64,000 nucleotides of DNA from Bacteroidaceae bacterium (GTDB taxonomy: Bacteria > Bacteroidota > Bacteroidia > Bacteroidales > Bacteroidaceae): positions 1-64,000 of the forward strand of contig JAUUPT010000007.1 in assembly GCA_030843315.1 (NCBI GenBank). The letters are read 5' to 3'. Made by a program: the position numbers and the translations under genes. Below the pieces are notes generated by a model. It was not told where the DNA came from, ran no database searches, and worked only from the letters and a program-made list of their open reading frames with translations. This document shows, in pieces, positions 1 to 9,461 of the stretch (its first letter is position 1; each line of letters opens with the position of its first letter).

Positions 1-2444
1 TTGAGGATATGCTGCACCAATGAATAGTTGCTTGCATTGTCCTCGGCAACCAGGATATTCAGAACCTTTCCCTGGGTTGCGGCCAGAATAGGGTTCTGTC
101 CGGGAGTGGGGGAGGCGGGTGATTCGTTATTATCTTGCGCACTGATTTCACATGGTACCGTTGCCCAGAAGGTGGAACCGACGTCGGGAGTGGACGTAAA
201 GCCTACCTCTCCACCGGCAGCTTCGATGATGGCCCGCGAAATGGCGAGTCCGAGTCCTGTGCCTTGTGCAAACTCGTTGAGCTTTTGGAAACGGCCGAAT
301 ACCCTGCCCTGCAATTCCATAGGGATGCCGGTGCCGGTATCTTTCACATAGAACCGGATGGACTTCTGTCCGATGGAATATCCCATCTTGATATGTCCGG
401 ACCGTGTATGCTTCACTGCATTGGTGAGGAAGTTGGTCCATACTTGTTTAAGGCGGTTCCTGTCCAGGTAGATCCAGCAGTTCTGGCTGGGGTTGTCTAT
501 GATGAATTCAATGTCCGGGCTGGTGATTTTCGGCTGGATCATTGCATAGAGTTCGTTGCATACTTTGGAGAGATTGAATATTTCCCTCTTCCGTTCAAGG
601 ATGCCCGATTCTATCTTGGATAAGTCGAGGATATCGTTTATCAGGTTCAGCAACATTTCGTTGTTCGCCTGGATAATATCCATATATTCTTCTTTCTCGC
701 TTTGGTCATCACAATTCACCATCAGTTCCGAGAAGCCGACAATGGCATTCAACGGAGTACGTATCTCGTGGCTCATGTTGGCAAGGAAAGCCGACTTGAG
801 GCGATCGGAAAGCTCTGCCTTTTCTTTTAGCTCCTTCAGCTCCTGAGCCATCTTCTCCCATTTGGTGTTATTGAATTTGATGCCTGTATAGCGTATCACG
901 CGTCCTTGTTTGTTCCTTTCTACAGGAATGCCGGTCACTATCATACTTTGCCAATCATCGTGCCATTTGGTTTTGGAGTGGTATTGAAAATTAAGTTCTT
1001 CATCTACTCCGCGAAGCATATGATCCAGCTTTTCGCGCAAGATTGGGACGTCGCCGGGACGTGTTATCTTCAGATACTCCTCGGGAGTAACAGGCTTTTC
1101 GGCATTGAAGTCATTTATCGGGTCATTGAACGATCTGAACAGGCTGCTCTTGGCATCGAAGTCCCAATAGGATATTCCGGCAGTTTTAAAAGTCAGCTCC
1201 ATTTTGTAGTTCCTCTCCTTGAGTTCCGTATTTAACTGGTGGAGTTTGGAAATGTTCTGTCTGAAGCCGGTGAAACGTATGATGCTGCCGTTCTCATCCC
1301 GTTCGAAGGGGACACCTATGATGTTGCAATATTGCCACGTTTCGTCGTATTTGGTTTGCATACGGCAGGTGAAGTCAATCGTCCGGTCTTCTCCCATCAG
1401 CATGGCTTGTACGGCGTCGTAGGAGTAGGAGCGGTCTTCGGGATGTATGACGTCTATATACTTCTCGAACGGCAACGCCTGATCGCTGGCATAATCATTG
1501 ATGGGGTCGTGGTATGACCTGAACTTCTGGGTGCGCACATCAAAGTCCCAATGAATGATGTTGCTCACTTGCATGGCCAGTTCACGTTGGGCGAGCAGAG
1601 CCTGTGTCTTCTTTGCCATTTGGTACTTCTCCGTCACATCCATTTGAGTCCCGATAATCAGCAACTTCCCGAAATGTTCGGATGAAAGCCGCATTCTGCT
1701 TTCATAGTAGTGGTATTGCTCCTCTTCTTTGTTGTAGAAGCGAAGTGTAATCTGTCCTTGTTGTACTTCCTTGTTTATCAGTTGCGAGAACAAGTTCATT
1801 AACTGAGTCTCATCTTGTGGATGCAATATCTTTTGCACTTCTTCCAACGACATGGTGTCTTTTACAATCGCGTCTCCATAGAGCGGATTGAATTCCTTCT
1901 TTCGTATATCGTATACCCATGAAGCCATATTGGCAGCCTGCATAGCCATTTCCAGATTTTTCTTGTCTTCTTCGGTATGGTATTCGGCTTCTTTTTCGTC
2001 CGTAACGTCGTTCGTCATCAGGATATGTCCGATGATAGCTCCTGCTTTGTCATTGACAGGAACTATGTGGACTTTATATATAATAGTGTCTTTGTGTTGA
2101 GTAGTAAAGTATGCGTTGTCCTTTATCCGGTCAAAGTCATATTCAAATTCCAGATTGATATCTTCTCCCGATTGAATTTTGACTCTGAGTTCATCGTCTA
2201 CATAAGGGCTGTTGAAAAGGTTGACTGTACCTATTACTGTGTTGCGGTCTTCTACGCCATATATTTTCATTGCATAGTTGTTTATACTTCGCAATACTCC
2301 TTTGGCGTCATAAATCTCAATCCCTATAGGAAGGCGAGCGTATATACTTTCTGTGAACAGGGTGTGCTCTTGGATAAGTTTGGCTATCTCTTGCTCGCTG
2401 GATATCTCTGTATCCGGTTGAGGCGTTGCTTTTGTTGGTCTCAT
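1..2444 (-). CDS. Hybrid sensor histidine kinase with several PAS domains, 3' end outside window
   Basis: Reading the minus strand from the ATG at 2442-2444 gives about 814 residues that run off the left edge. No signal peptide or membrane segment is seen, so it is probably a cytoplasmic sensor. The first 530 or so residues hold four PAS-like units; two carry near-identical stretches around FRSYHDPINDY and FRSFNDPINDF, so they look duplicated. A HisKA domain follows with the phospho-acceptor His near residue 559 (MSHEIRTPLNA). The ATPase domain has the N box NFLTNAVKHT, DTGTGIP and GTGLGLA. A receiver domain starts near residue 795 (LNILVAEDN) and is cut by the window edge. The ligand is unknown. 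Any output domain after the receiver cannot be seen. Confidence 0.93.
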   Translation of the reverse strand, partial: MRPTKATPQPDTEISSEQEIAKLIQEHTLFTESIYARLPIGIEIYDAKGVLRSINNYAMKIYGVEDRNTVIGTVNLFNSPYVDDELRVKIQSGEDINLEFEYDFDRIKDNAYFTTQHKDTIIYKVHIVPVNDKAGAIIGHILMTNDVTDEKEAEYHTEEDKKNLEMAMQAANMASWVYDIRKKEFNPLYGDAIVKDTMSLEEVQKILHPQDETQLMNLFSQLINKEVQQGQITLRFYNKEEEQYHYYESRMRLSSEHFGKLLIIGTQMDVTEKYQMAKKTQALLAQRELAMQVSNIIHWDFDVRTQKFRSYHDPINDYASDQALPFEKYIDVIHPEDRSYSYDAVQAMLMGEDRTIDFTCRMQTKYDETWQYCNIIGVPFERDENGSIIRFTGFRQNISKLHQLNTELKERNYKMELTFKTAGISYWDFDAKSSLFRSFNDPINDFNAEKPVTPEEYLKITRPGDVPILREKLDHMLRGVDEELNFQYHSKTKWHDDWQSMIVTGIPVERNKQGRVIRYTGIKFNNTKWEKMAQELKELKEKAELSDRLKSAFLANMSHEIRTPLNAIVGFSELMVNCDDQSEKEEYMDIIQANNEMLLNLINDILDLSKIESGILERKREIFNLSKVCNELYAMIQPKITSPDIEFIIDNPSQNCWIYLDRNRLKQVWTNFLTNAVKHTRSGHIKMGYSIGQKSIRFYVKDTGTGIPMELQGRVFGRFQKLNEFAQGTGLGLAISRAIIEAAGGEVGFTSTPDVGSTFWATVPCEISAQDNNESPASPTPGQNPILAATQGKVLNILVAEDNASNYSLVQHIL

Positions 2445-2517
2445 CGTTTGCTCATTTATAGGGGCATATAATGCTTTGTTGTTTTCTGCTTAGGCTTTGC
2501 CGGAGAATATATTTTCA

Positions 2518-2525
2518 CAAAAGTA
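2518..2525 (-). promoter_or_regulatory. Probable -7 element for the hybrid kinase gene
   Basis: On the minus strand the sequence reads TACTTTTG, a match to the Bacteroides -7 consensus TAnnTTTG. It sits about 74 bases before the kinase start codon. No clear -33 TTTG was found. Confidence 0.45.
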
Positions 2526-2676
2526 TGGATAAAAAGTGATAATGGGAAATTTGAAACAGTAAATATGAATTATTTGCATTTGATTTTTTATTATTTTACT
2601 AATATTGACGGATAAAACTGCATTTCGAACAAATAGCAGCTCATGCCGGGAGCGCATAATTTCGGGGTACTTTAAT

Positions 2677-2705
2677 TGCATTGCGCCCAAATTGCACTAT
2701 CTTTG
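2677..2705 (+). promoter_or_regulatory. Probable promoter of ettA
   Basis: TATCTTTG at 2698-2705 matches the Bacteroides -7 consensus. Two TTGC stretches at 2677-2684 lie near the expected -33 position. The leader to the ATG at 2758 would be about 45-50 bases, which supports that start over the upstream in-frame ATG at 2605, because 2605 would lie before the promoter. Confidence 0.6.
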
Positions 2706-2757
2706 CAGACAAATATGTCTTTGGACTTACATTATTAATATATACAGTTTAAATTTT

Positions 2758-4455
2758 ATGGCAACAGTAGACGATAAGAAAATTATCTTTTCTATGGTGG
2801 GGTTGAACAAGACCATCCAGCAGAATAACAAGCAGATATTGAAGAATATCTACCTCTCGTTCTTCTACGGGGCGAAAATCGGTATCATCGGTTTGAATGG
2901 TTCGGGTAAGTCAACCTTGCTGAAGATTATCGCCGGGTTGGATAAATCCTATCAGGGCGAAGTGGTGTTCTCACCGGGATATTCAGTGGGATATCTGGCT
3001 CAGGAACCGTACCTTGACCCCACAAAGACAGTAAAAGAAATCGTGATGGAAGGCGTGCAGCCTATTGTGGATGCACTGACGGAATACGAAGAAATCAATC
3101 AGAAGTTCGGCTTGCCCGAGTACTACGAAGACCAGGACAAGATGGATAAACTCTTCTCCCGCCAGGCCGAGTTACAGGATATTATCGATGCTACCGATGC
3201 CTGGAACCTCGATAGCAAACTGGAACGTGCTATGGATGCCCTCCGCTGTCCGCCCGAAGACCAATCGGTGGAACATCTTTCCGGTGGTGAACGCCGTCGT
3301 GTAGCCCTCTGCCGACTGTTGTTGCAGAAGCCCGATGTGCTGTTGCTCGATGAACCTACCAACCACCTCGATGCCGAGTCCATCGACTGGCTGGAGCAAC
3401 ACTTGCAGCAATACGAAGGTACGGTAATTGCCGTGACGCACGACCGTTACTTCCTCGACCATGTAGCCGGCTGGATTCTTGAACTGGACCGTGGCGAAGG
3501 TATCCCCTGGAAAGGCAACTATTCCAGTTGGCTGGAGCAGAAAACCAAACGTATGGAGATGGAAGAAAAGACTGCCAGCAAACGCCGCAAGACGTTGGAA
3601 CGCGAGTTGGACTGGGTGCGTATGGCGCCTAAGGCTCGTCAGGCAAAGGGTAAAGCCCGTCTGAACTCCTATGACAAGTTGCTGAACGAAGACGTGAAGG
3701 AGAAGGAAGAAAGGTTGGAAATCTTCATCCCCAACGGTCCTCGCCTGGGCAACAAGGTTATTGAAGCCAAGCACGTGGCAAAGGCGTTTGGAGACAAATT
3801 GCTGTTCGACGATCTCAACTTTATGCTTCCGCCTAACGGTATTGTAGGTATCATCGGTCCCAACGGTGCCGGTAAAACGACTCTTTTCCGCCTTATTATG
3901 GGCCTGGAAACAGTAGATAAAGGTGAGTTTGAAGTAGGAGAAACCGTAAAAGTGGCCTATGTAGACCAGCAGCATAAGGATATCGACCCCAATAAGAGTG
4001 TCTATCAGGTTATCTCCGGTGGCAACGAGCTTATCCGCATGGGTGGACGGGACATCAATGCCCGTGCTTACCTGTCACGTTTCAACTTCTCGGGTGGCGA
4101 CCAGGAAAAACTCTGCGGTGTACTTTCCGGTGGTGAGCGCAACCGTCTGCACCTGGCTCTCTGCCTGAAGGAAGAAGGCAACGTATTGCTTCTCGATGAG
4201 CCTACCAACGACATCGACGTAAATACGCTCCGTGCTCTCGAGGAAGGTTTGGAAGATTTTGCCGGATGCGCTGTCGTTATCAGTCACGACCGCTGGTTCC
4301 TCGATCGTATTTGTACCCATATTCTGGCTTTCGAAGGCGATTCCAATGTGTTTTTCTTTGAAGGCTCTTATTCGGAGTATGAAGAAAATAAACAGAAGCG
4401 TTTAGGTAAAGAAGAACCTACTCGAGTGCGTTATAGAAAGCTTATAAATGATTGA
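2758..4455 (+). CDS. ettA: Energy-dependent translational throttle protein EttA (ABC-F)
   Basis: A 565-residue soluble ABC-F protein with two ATPase modules. Module 1 has Walker A GLNGSGKS, signature LSGGERRR and Walker B VLLLDEPTNHLDAES. Module 2 has GPNGAGKT, LSGGERNR and LLLDEPTNDIDVNT. The arm/linker region with many Lys and Arg lies between them. Whole stretches (DRYFLDHVAGWILELDRG, GIPWKGNYSSWLEQK) match the EttA subgroup, which binds the ribosomal E site and gates translation according to ATP/ADP. The length is close to E. coli EttA (about 555). The start at 2758 was chosen because the longer frame extends upstream of the promoter. It appears to be a single-gene unit closed by a terminator at 4504. 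Confidence 0.93.
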   Translation: MATVDDKKIIFSMVGLNKTIQQNNKQILKNIYLSFFYGAKIGIIGLNGSGKSTLLKIIAGLDKSYQGEVVFSPGYSVGYLAQEPYLDPTKTVKEIVMEGVQPIVDALTEYEEINQKFGLPEYYEDQDKMDKLFSRQAELQDIIDATDAWNLDSKLERAMDALRCPPEDQSVEHLSGGERRRVALCRLLLQKPDVLLLDEPTNHLDAESIDWLEQHLQQYEGTVIAVTHDRYFLDHVAGWILELDRGEGIPWKGNYSSWLEQKTKRMEMEEKTASKRRKTLERELDWVRMAPKARQAKGKARLNSYDKLLNEDVKEKEERLEIFIPNGPRLGNKVIEAKHVAKAFGDKLLFDDLNFMLPPNGIVGIIGPNGAGKTTLFRLIMGLETVDKGEFEVGETVKVAYVDQQHKDIDPNKSVYQVISGGNELIRMGGRDINARAYLSRFNFSGGDQEKLCGVLSGGERNRLHLALCLKEEGNVLLLDEPTNDIDVNTLRALEEGLEDFAGCAVVISHDRWFLDRICTHILAFEGDSNVFFFEGSYSEYEENKQKRLGKEEPTRVRYRKLIND

Positions 4456-4503
4456 TTTAGGCGATAAATAGAAAGTCTATCCTTTTACATTCTGATAAAG
4501 TGT

Positions 4504-4534
4504 AAGCTCCGTAGAAAGTACGGAGCTTTTTTTG
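4504..4534 (+). terminator. Rho-independent terminator after ettA
   Basis: A 10-bp perfect stem, AAGCTCCGTA and its complement, encloses the 5-base loop GAAAG and is followed by a run of T. Confidence 0.9.
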
Positions 4535-4612
4535 TTTAAAAACATATCAAAGAGTCTTTATTACTTTGAAAAATTGTAGCATTAGTGTAACATTTATATG
4601 ATTTATATTGCT

Positions 4613-4620
4613 TATATTTG
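4613..4620 (+). promoter_or_regulatory. Probable -7 element for the TonB receptor/lipoprotein operon
   Basis: TATATTTG matches TAnnTTTG. It lies 58 bases before the receptor start in an AT-rich leader. Confidence 0.55.
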
Positions 4621-4678
4621 CAACTTAATGCACAAATTAATATTTAATTAACACTATCTATTAACAAAAAACAGATTT

Positions 4679-7387
4679 ATGAGAAAACATCTAATTCATT
4701 TCCTGTTGGCTGCTGTGTTGTCGGTATTCAGTGCTGCTACATTTGCTCAGACTACAGTGAGAGGTCAGCTTGTTGATTCAGAGACAGGCGAACCGTTAGT
4801 GGGTGCTGCTGTAATGGTAGAAGGTACTTCACAAGGATCGGTGACCGATATTGATGGTTATTTCAAACAAGATGTTGCTTCAAACGGCACATTGTTGTTT
4901 AAGTATGTAGGGTACAAAGATCAAAAGAAAAAGATTACACACAAAGGCGCTTCAGTGGATTTGGGTGTTATCATGATGCAGCCCGATGCAGTTGCTTTGG
5001 GTGATGTGGTGATAACCTCGCAAGCTATTGCCCGCAAAACTCCGGTTGCATTGTCTACTATCGCTCCTGCGTATATTGAAGAGCGTATCGGTACCGGCGA
5101 TTTCCCTCAGATATTGAAATCAACTCCGGGTGTATACGTTAGCCGTGATGGAGGTGGATATGGTGATTCTAAGGTTAATATCCGCGGCTTTAAGTCAGAG
5201 AATGTGGCTGTACTGGTGAACGGTGCTCCTATGAATGATATGGAGTGGGGTGGCGTTTACTGGAGCAACTGGGCCGGATTGACGGATGTTGCCAGCAGTG
5301 TACAGTCCCAACGTGGTTTGGGTGCTTCTAAAGTATCTACTCCTTCAGTCGGTGGTTCTATTAATATCGTAACGAAGACTACGGATGCCAAGAGAGGCGG
5401 TTTTGCAAGCTATGGTATCGGTCAAGACGGATATAATAAGGTATTGTTTAGCGTTTCTTCCGGTCTGACTAAAGATGGTTGGGCTTTCACCTTGATGGGA
5501 GGAAAGACTTGGGGAGATGGCTATATACAAGGAACTGAGTTTGAAGGTTACAACTACTTTGCCAGCATCGCCAAGCGTTTGGGCGATAATCACCAAATCT
5601 CATTCACTGCTTTCGGTGCTCCGCAATGGCACAATCAGCGTAGTAGCTACGATGGTTTGACTATCAAAGGCTGGCAGGAAGTGCAAAAATACATGGAACC
5701 GGGTGAACAATACCGCTATAATCCTACTTACGGTTTCGGCAAGAACGGCGAGCGCAAGACTTCTGCCCGCAACAAGTATCATAAGCCTCAGTTGCAGTTG
5801 AACCACTCCTGGCAAATTAATAATACTTCTTCTTTAAACAGTATGATTTATATGTCTATCGGTGATGGTTATGGGTATAGTGGTCAGGGAACATCGGCTT
5901 ACTCCAGTATGTGGTACGGATGTTCTGACGGTATACTCAATACAACTTTCCGTAATGCCGACGGTACGTTTGGTTACGACCAGATTCAGGAAATGAACGA
6001 ACAGAGCGCTACCGGTTCGCAGATGGTGATGTCTGTATCGAAGAATCTGCACAAGTGGTACGGCTTGCTGTCCACTTATACTAAGGAACTTAATGACCAA
6101 ATTAATTTCTATGCAGGTATTGATGCACGCTATTACATTGGTACACATACCAACGAGATTATCGACCTCTACAATGGTGATTACTACATCGACCGCTATC
6201 GTAAAAACGTAAGTGTGAAGAACAATGCTGCTGCTGGAACAGATGTATTTAATAATCAGAAACTCTCCGTAGGTGATGTGGTTTATCGTGATTACGACGG
6301 TCATGTATTGCAAGGCGGTGTATTCGGTCAGGCAGAGTATGACAATGATAAGCTGACGGCATTCGTTTCCGGTTCTATCAGTGAGACGAGCCAATGGCGT
6401 TACGACCGCTTCTATTATGACAAGGAACATGCCGAATCTGATAAGGTGAACAAGCTTGGTTTCACTGTTAAGGGTGGTGCAAACTACAATCTGAACGAGA
6501 ACCACAATGTATTTGCTAACATCGGTTATATCAGCCGTGCTCCTTTCTTCTCGGGTGGTGCATTCCTTTCTTCTACAGTAAGTAATGCTGTAAATAAGGA
6601 TGCTGTCAACGAAAAGATTTTCAGTTTTGAAGTAGGTTACGGTTACCGTTCACGCGTCTTCACTGCCAATCTGAATGTTTATCATACAGAATGGAAGGAC
6701 AAGACAATGGCTCGTTCTTACGACTATACAGACAAAGATGGTAATCCTGATCGTGCCATGGTCAATATGCAAGGTGTGAACTCTATCCATGAAGGTATTG
6801 AACTGGATATGGTCTACAAACCGGCAAACTGGGTGAATTTTACAGGTATGTTCTCTATCGGTAACTGGCGTTGGACAAATAATCCGATGGGTTACTTCTA
6901 TAACTCGGGGGGGCAACCTATGGCTGATGCTAAAGGAACTATTGCTTCGGGAATCGGTGCTGAAGACCATGCAAGCATGATCATCAAGCAGAAGGATGTA
7001 ATGGAAGGTGGCTCGGCACAGACCACAGCCGCTTTGGGCGTCAATGTATTCCCGATGAAAGGCTTACGTCTGAGTCTGGATTGGAACTTCTTTGGACGTA
7101 ACTATGCCGACTATGCTGTAACAGGCAGTGATATTTCTATCGGTGGTGAAAAGGTTTACGAAACTCCGTGGCGTATTCCTTCTTATTCCACATTCGATCT
7201 TGGCGCAAGCTATACCTTCGATATTGCCGGCTTGAAGACAGTGCTTTCAGGAAATGTAGAGAACCTTTTCGACCAGGAATACATCAACTCTGCTTATGAT
7301 GGCGGTGGACACGACTGGGAGAGCGCTTATCGCGTGTTCTACGGCTTTGGTCGTCAGATGTCTTTGAGACTTAAAGTTAATTTCTAA
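4679..7387 (+). CDS. TonB-dependent outer-membrane receptor
   Basis: A 902-residue outer-membrane protein. Residues 1-23 form a signal peptide ending FAQ. A carboxypeptidase-regulatory-like domain follows (about 26-105: VRGQLVDSETGEPLVGAAVMV). The plug domain spans about 110-235 (LKSTPGVYVSRDGGGYG, VNIRGFKSENVAVLVNG). The remainder is a 22-strand-type barrel ending in an aromatic residue (LRLKVNF). It belongs to the general TonB receptor group with an N-terminal CarboxypepD_reg domain. It is followed 12 bases later by a lipoprotein gene, so the pair is probably co-transcribed. The partner is not SusD-like, so a glycan substrate should not be assumed. The ligand is unknown. Confidence 0.93.
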   Translation: MRKHLIHFLLAAVLSVFSAATFAQTTVRGQLVDSETGEPLVGAAVMVEGTSQGSVTDIDGYFKQDVASNGTLLFKYVGYKDQKKKITHKGASVDLGVIMMQPDAVALGDVVITSQAIARKTPVALSTIAPAYIEERIGTGDFPQILKSTPGVYVSRDGGGYGDSKVNIRGFKSENVAVLVNGAPMNDMEWGGVYWSNWAGLTDVASSVQSQRGLGASKVSTPSVGGSINIVTKTTDAKRGGFASYGIGQDGYNKVLFSVSSGLTKDGWAFTLMGGKTWGDGYIQGTEFEGYNYFASIAKRLGDNHQISFTAFGAPQWHNQRSSYDGLTIKGWQEVQKYMEPGEQYRYNPTYGFGKNGERKTSARNKYHKPQLQLNHSWQINNTSSLNSMIYMSIGDGYGYSGQGTSAYSSMWYGCSDGILNTTFRNADGTFGYDQIQEMNEQSATGSQMVMSVSKNLHKWYGLLSTYTKELNDQINFYAGIDARYYIGTHTNEIIDLYNGDYYIDRYRKNVSVKNNAAAGTDVFNNQKLSVGDVVYRDYDGHVLQGGVFGQAEYDNDKLTAFVSGSISETSQWRYDRFYYDKEHAESDKVNKLGFTVKGGANYNLNENHNVFANIGYISRAPFFSGGAFLSSTVSNAVNKDAVNEKIFSFEVGYGYRSRVFTANLNVYHTEWKDKTMARSYDYTDKDGNPDRAMVNMQGVNSIHEGIELDMVYKPANWVNFTGMFSIGNWRWTNNPMGYFYNSGGQPMADAKGTIASGIGAEDHASMIIKQKDVMEGGSAQTTAALGVNVFPMKGLRLSLDWNFFGRNYADYAVTGSDISIGGEKVYETPWRIPSYSTFDLGASYTFDIAGLKTVLSGNVENLFDQEYINSAYDGGGHDWESAYRVFYGFGRQMSLRLKVNF

Positions 7388-7399
7388 ATTCAGGAGAAG

Positions 7400-9316
7400 A
7401 TGACAATTATGAAAAAGAATATAATAGTATCTATGCTGATGGCAACAGCATTGCTGTCGGGATGCGACTACAATGACAAGTACTTCGACGGGCTTCAAGA
7501 TGGTGATGTGCCTTTGGATGTGAAGAAGCTGGACTACACCTTGACTGCTGATGATTATGCGGCTATTTCTACCAATAAGACCAATGAATCTTTGGCTGGC
7601 GAGGAGAATAAAGCTGCATTAGCAGCATTGAAGACCAATATGTATTTCTCTGGTGCCATTACTGCTGACAAGTATTTGCCGGCATTCCTGGCAGCACAAT
7701 GGTATACGGCTGATGACGGTTCATCTATTAAGGTGACTTACCAGGAAAATGCAGGATTACCTGCATATCTGACTCCGCTGAATGCCGCTACCATTTATAA
7801 AATAACCAATGAAGAATATGAAAGCGTTTGGGGAGCTTCTTTCCCATTCTTCTCTCCGGCTGAAACAGCCCAGAAACATGTTCCTGGTATTTTAGCAATG
7901 GCTTTGCCTGATGCACAGGAGGGTGATATTGTTTTGGTAGACTATAATCAGTCTGAGAATGAACCTGCTGGTTCTGTGGTTGCTATCAACGAGAATTTTG
8001 ATAGTTATTGGACGGCAAATACCTACACAGCAGAAATTGAAGGTTGGCATAACGTAATTACTATTGGTACTTACGCTTGGGGTGGCTATATCCGTAACGG
8101 AAATGGTTATCTTAATGCAAGTGCATTTAATCACAAGGCTGGTGAATCAGAAGTTTACATGATTACTCCTAAGTTGTCAATCCTTGATGGCATGCATTTA
8201 TCTTTCGATGCTTGCTATGGAAATTACAGACAGCAAGGCGGACGAGTTTCTGTATTGGTTTCTGAGAATCTGGCAGGATTTACCAAAGAAGATATCGCTG
8301 CTGCGAAATGGGATGATATTACATCTGCTGTCAATATCCCTATTCCTACCGGTACTTATGGAGAGTTGGAAAATGTATGTGACTATGATATGTCAGCGTA
8401 TAAAGGCAAAAAGGTGTATATTGCTTTCCGTTATAACGGTGACAATGATACGGGTGCTACAACTACTGTTCAGCTCGACAATATTGTTGTCAAGTCCGAA
8501 GCTACCGGCGGTGGCGAAGACGTTTACGAGGCTACGAACAGTTTGTTCAGTTTCAACGGCACTGCATGGAGCGCTTATACCGATGCTATCTCATTGGCAA
8601 AGGCAGACTTCAAGTTGATGGGTAGTAATTACGATAACTTCAGCTCTTCTATGAATGCAGATGACTATCTGCCGAAGTTCCTGGCTTTGAAGTATCCGTT
8701 TGCTCAAGAAGGTGATGTTAAGGCTGTTGCTTATAAGTATTTCGCTTCTTCCGTAACTAGTGTCCGGGCAGATGAATACATTTACACTGCGGGTGCATGG
8801 GTTAAGAATACAGCTATCGAAACAGTTACAAGCCAGTTCGTTCGTTCTGGCGGTAAGTGGAACTTCGACCCGAGCACAGTAATTACTTTGCCGGTTGTGA
8901 AGAACGATCCGACTTCTGTCCTTTATTACCAGACTATTACCGACTGGGTAAAAGAGAATCACAGCGAATATGTTACTACATACCTTAACAATGACTATTA
9001 CTATGGCGGTTCTGCTTATCAGTGCAACTTCGACTTCCGCCCTTCTGCCTGGAAGAGCAACAATCCTGATGCTTATGGCAGTATGAGTGATGAAGAACTG
9101 ATAAAGTTGATGTGGGAGCGTTTGCCGGAATCCTTCATTCATGCATTAGAGAAACTGAATGCTGAGGCTGCTCCGGTAGCCGGTGTAGATGTTATTTACA
9201 CTATTAACTTTGGTGTATATGACGGAAATGTTACGCCTACCTGGACTATTCAGTATAAGGTAACTGCACCTGGAAAGTTTGAATACATAGAAGGATCTTT
9301 GAAGAAAGTAGAATAG
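7400..9316 (+). CDS. Surface-type lipoprotein with repeated modules around a beta-sandwich
   Basis: A 638-residue lipoprotein. The signal peptide ends in the lipobox LLSGC (Cys 22) and acidic residues follow (DYNDKYFD), a pattern compatible with surface export in Bacteroidetes. Three related segments can be seen (about 44-114, 132-182, 397-447) that share YLPxFLA and AQEGDxxxVxY. Between the second and third lies a beta-sandwich of the choice-of-anchor-J type (about 196-366: NENFDSYW, GGYIRNGNGYLNA, VQLDNIVVKS). The C-terminal 140 residues are not recognised. ATG 7409 (MKKN) is an equally plausible start; AGGAGA sits just before 7400. It probably works with the TonB receptor upstream as a ligand-binding partner (inference). 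Confidence 0.85.
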   Translation: MTIMKKNIIVSMLMATALLSGCDYNDKYFDGLQDGDVPLDVKKLDYTLTADDYAAISTNKTNESLAGEENKAALAALKTNMYFSGAITADKYLPAFLAAQWYTADDGSSIKVTYQENAGLPAYLTPLNAATIYKITNEEYESVWGASFPFFSPAETAQKHVPGILAMALPDAQEGDIVLVDYNQSENEPAGSVVAINENFDSYWTANTYTAEIEGWHNVITIGTYAWGGYIRNGNGYLNASAFNHKAGESEVYMITPKLSILDGMHLSFDACYGNYRQQGGRVSVLVSENLAGFTKEDIAAAKWDDITSAVNIPIPTGTYGELENVCDYDMSAYKGKKVYIAFRYNGDNDTGATTTVQLDNIVVKSEATGGGEDVYEATNSLFSFNGTAWSAYTDAISLAKADFKLMGSNYDNFSSSMNADDYLPKFLALKYPFAQEGDVKAVAYKYFASSVTSVRADEYIYTAGAWVKNTAIETVTSQFVRSGGKWNFDPSTVITLPVVKNDPTSVLYYQTITDWVKENHSEYVTTYLNNDYYYGGSAYQCNFDFRPSAWKSNNPDAYGSMSDEELIKLMWERLPESFIHALEKLNAEAAPVAGVDVIYTINFGVYDGNVTPTWTIQYKVTAPGKFEYIEGSLKKVE

Positions 9317-9340
9317 AATTCTGAGTTCCTTTAATTATAG

Positions 9341-9376
9341 AAGGGGTGGCATCGCAATGACGATGTCACCCCTTTA
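9341..9376 (+). terminator. Terminator after the receptor/lipoprotein operon
   Basis: A 14-bp stem (AAGGGGTGGCATCG against CGATGTCACCCCTT, one G-T pair) has a 6-base loop and is followed by a short T-rich tract. Confidence 0.85.
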
Positions 9377-9395
9377 TCATTTTATCTACATCAAA

Positions 9396-9427
9396 TTTGA
9401 CAAAGAAATAAAACATTCTTATCTTTG
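9396..9427 (+). promoter_or_regulatory. Probable promoter of the periplasmic-sensor kinase
   Basis: A -33 box TTTG at 9396-9399 and a -7 box TATCTTTG at 9420-9427 are separated by 20 bases. This is one of the best matches in the window to the Bacteroides promoter. Confidence 0.7.
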
Positions 9428-9461
9428 TACATATTTTTATTAAGGGAGTGTTCCTTTTAGT

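Larger units (their letters stand above)
2445..2757. other. Divergent intergenic region between the kinase gene and ettA
   Basis: This AT-rich stretch of about 310 bases has no convincing gene. It holds two outward-facing Bacteroides-type promoter elements: TACTTTTG read on the minus strand at 2518-2525 for the kinase and TATCTTTG at 2698-2705 for ettA. A short open frame on the minus strand (2490-2690) has no start context or recognisable product and was not called. Confidence 0.6.
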
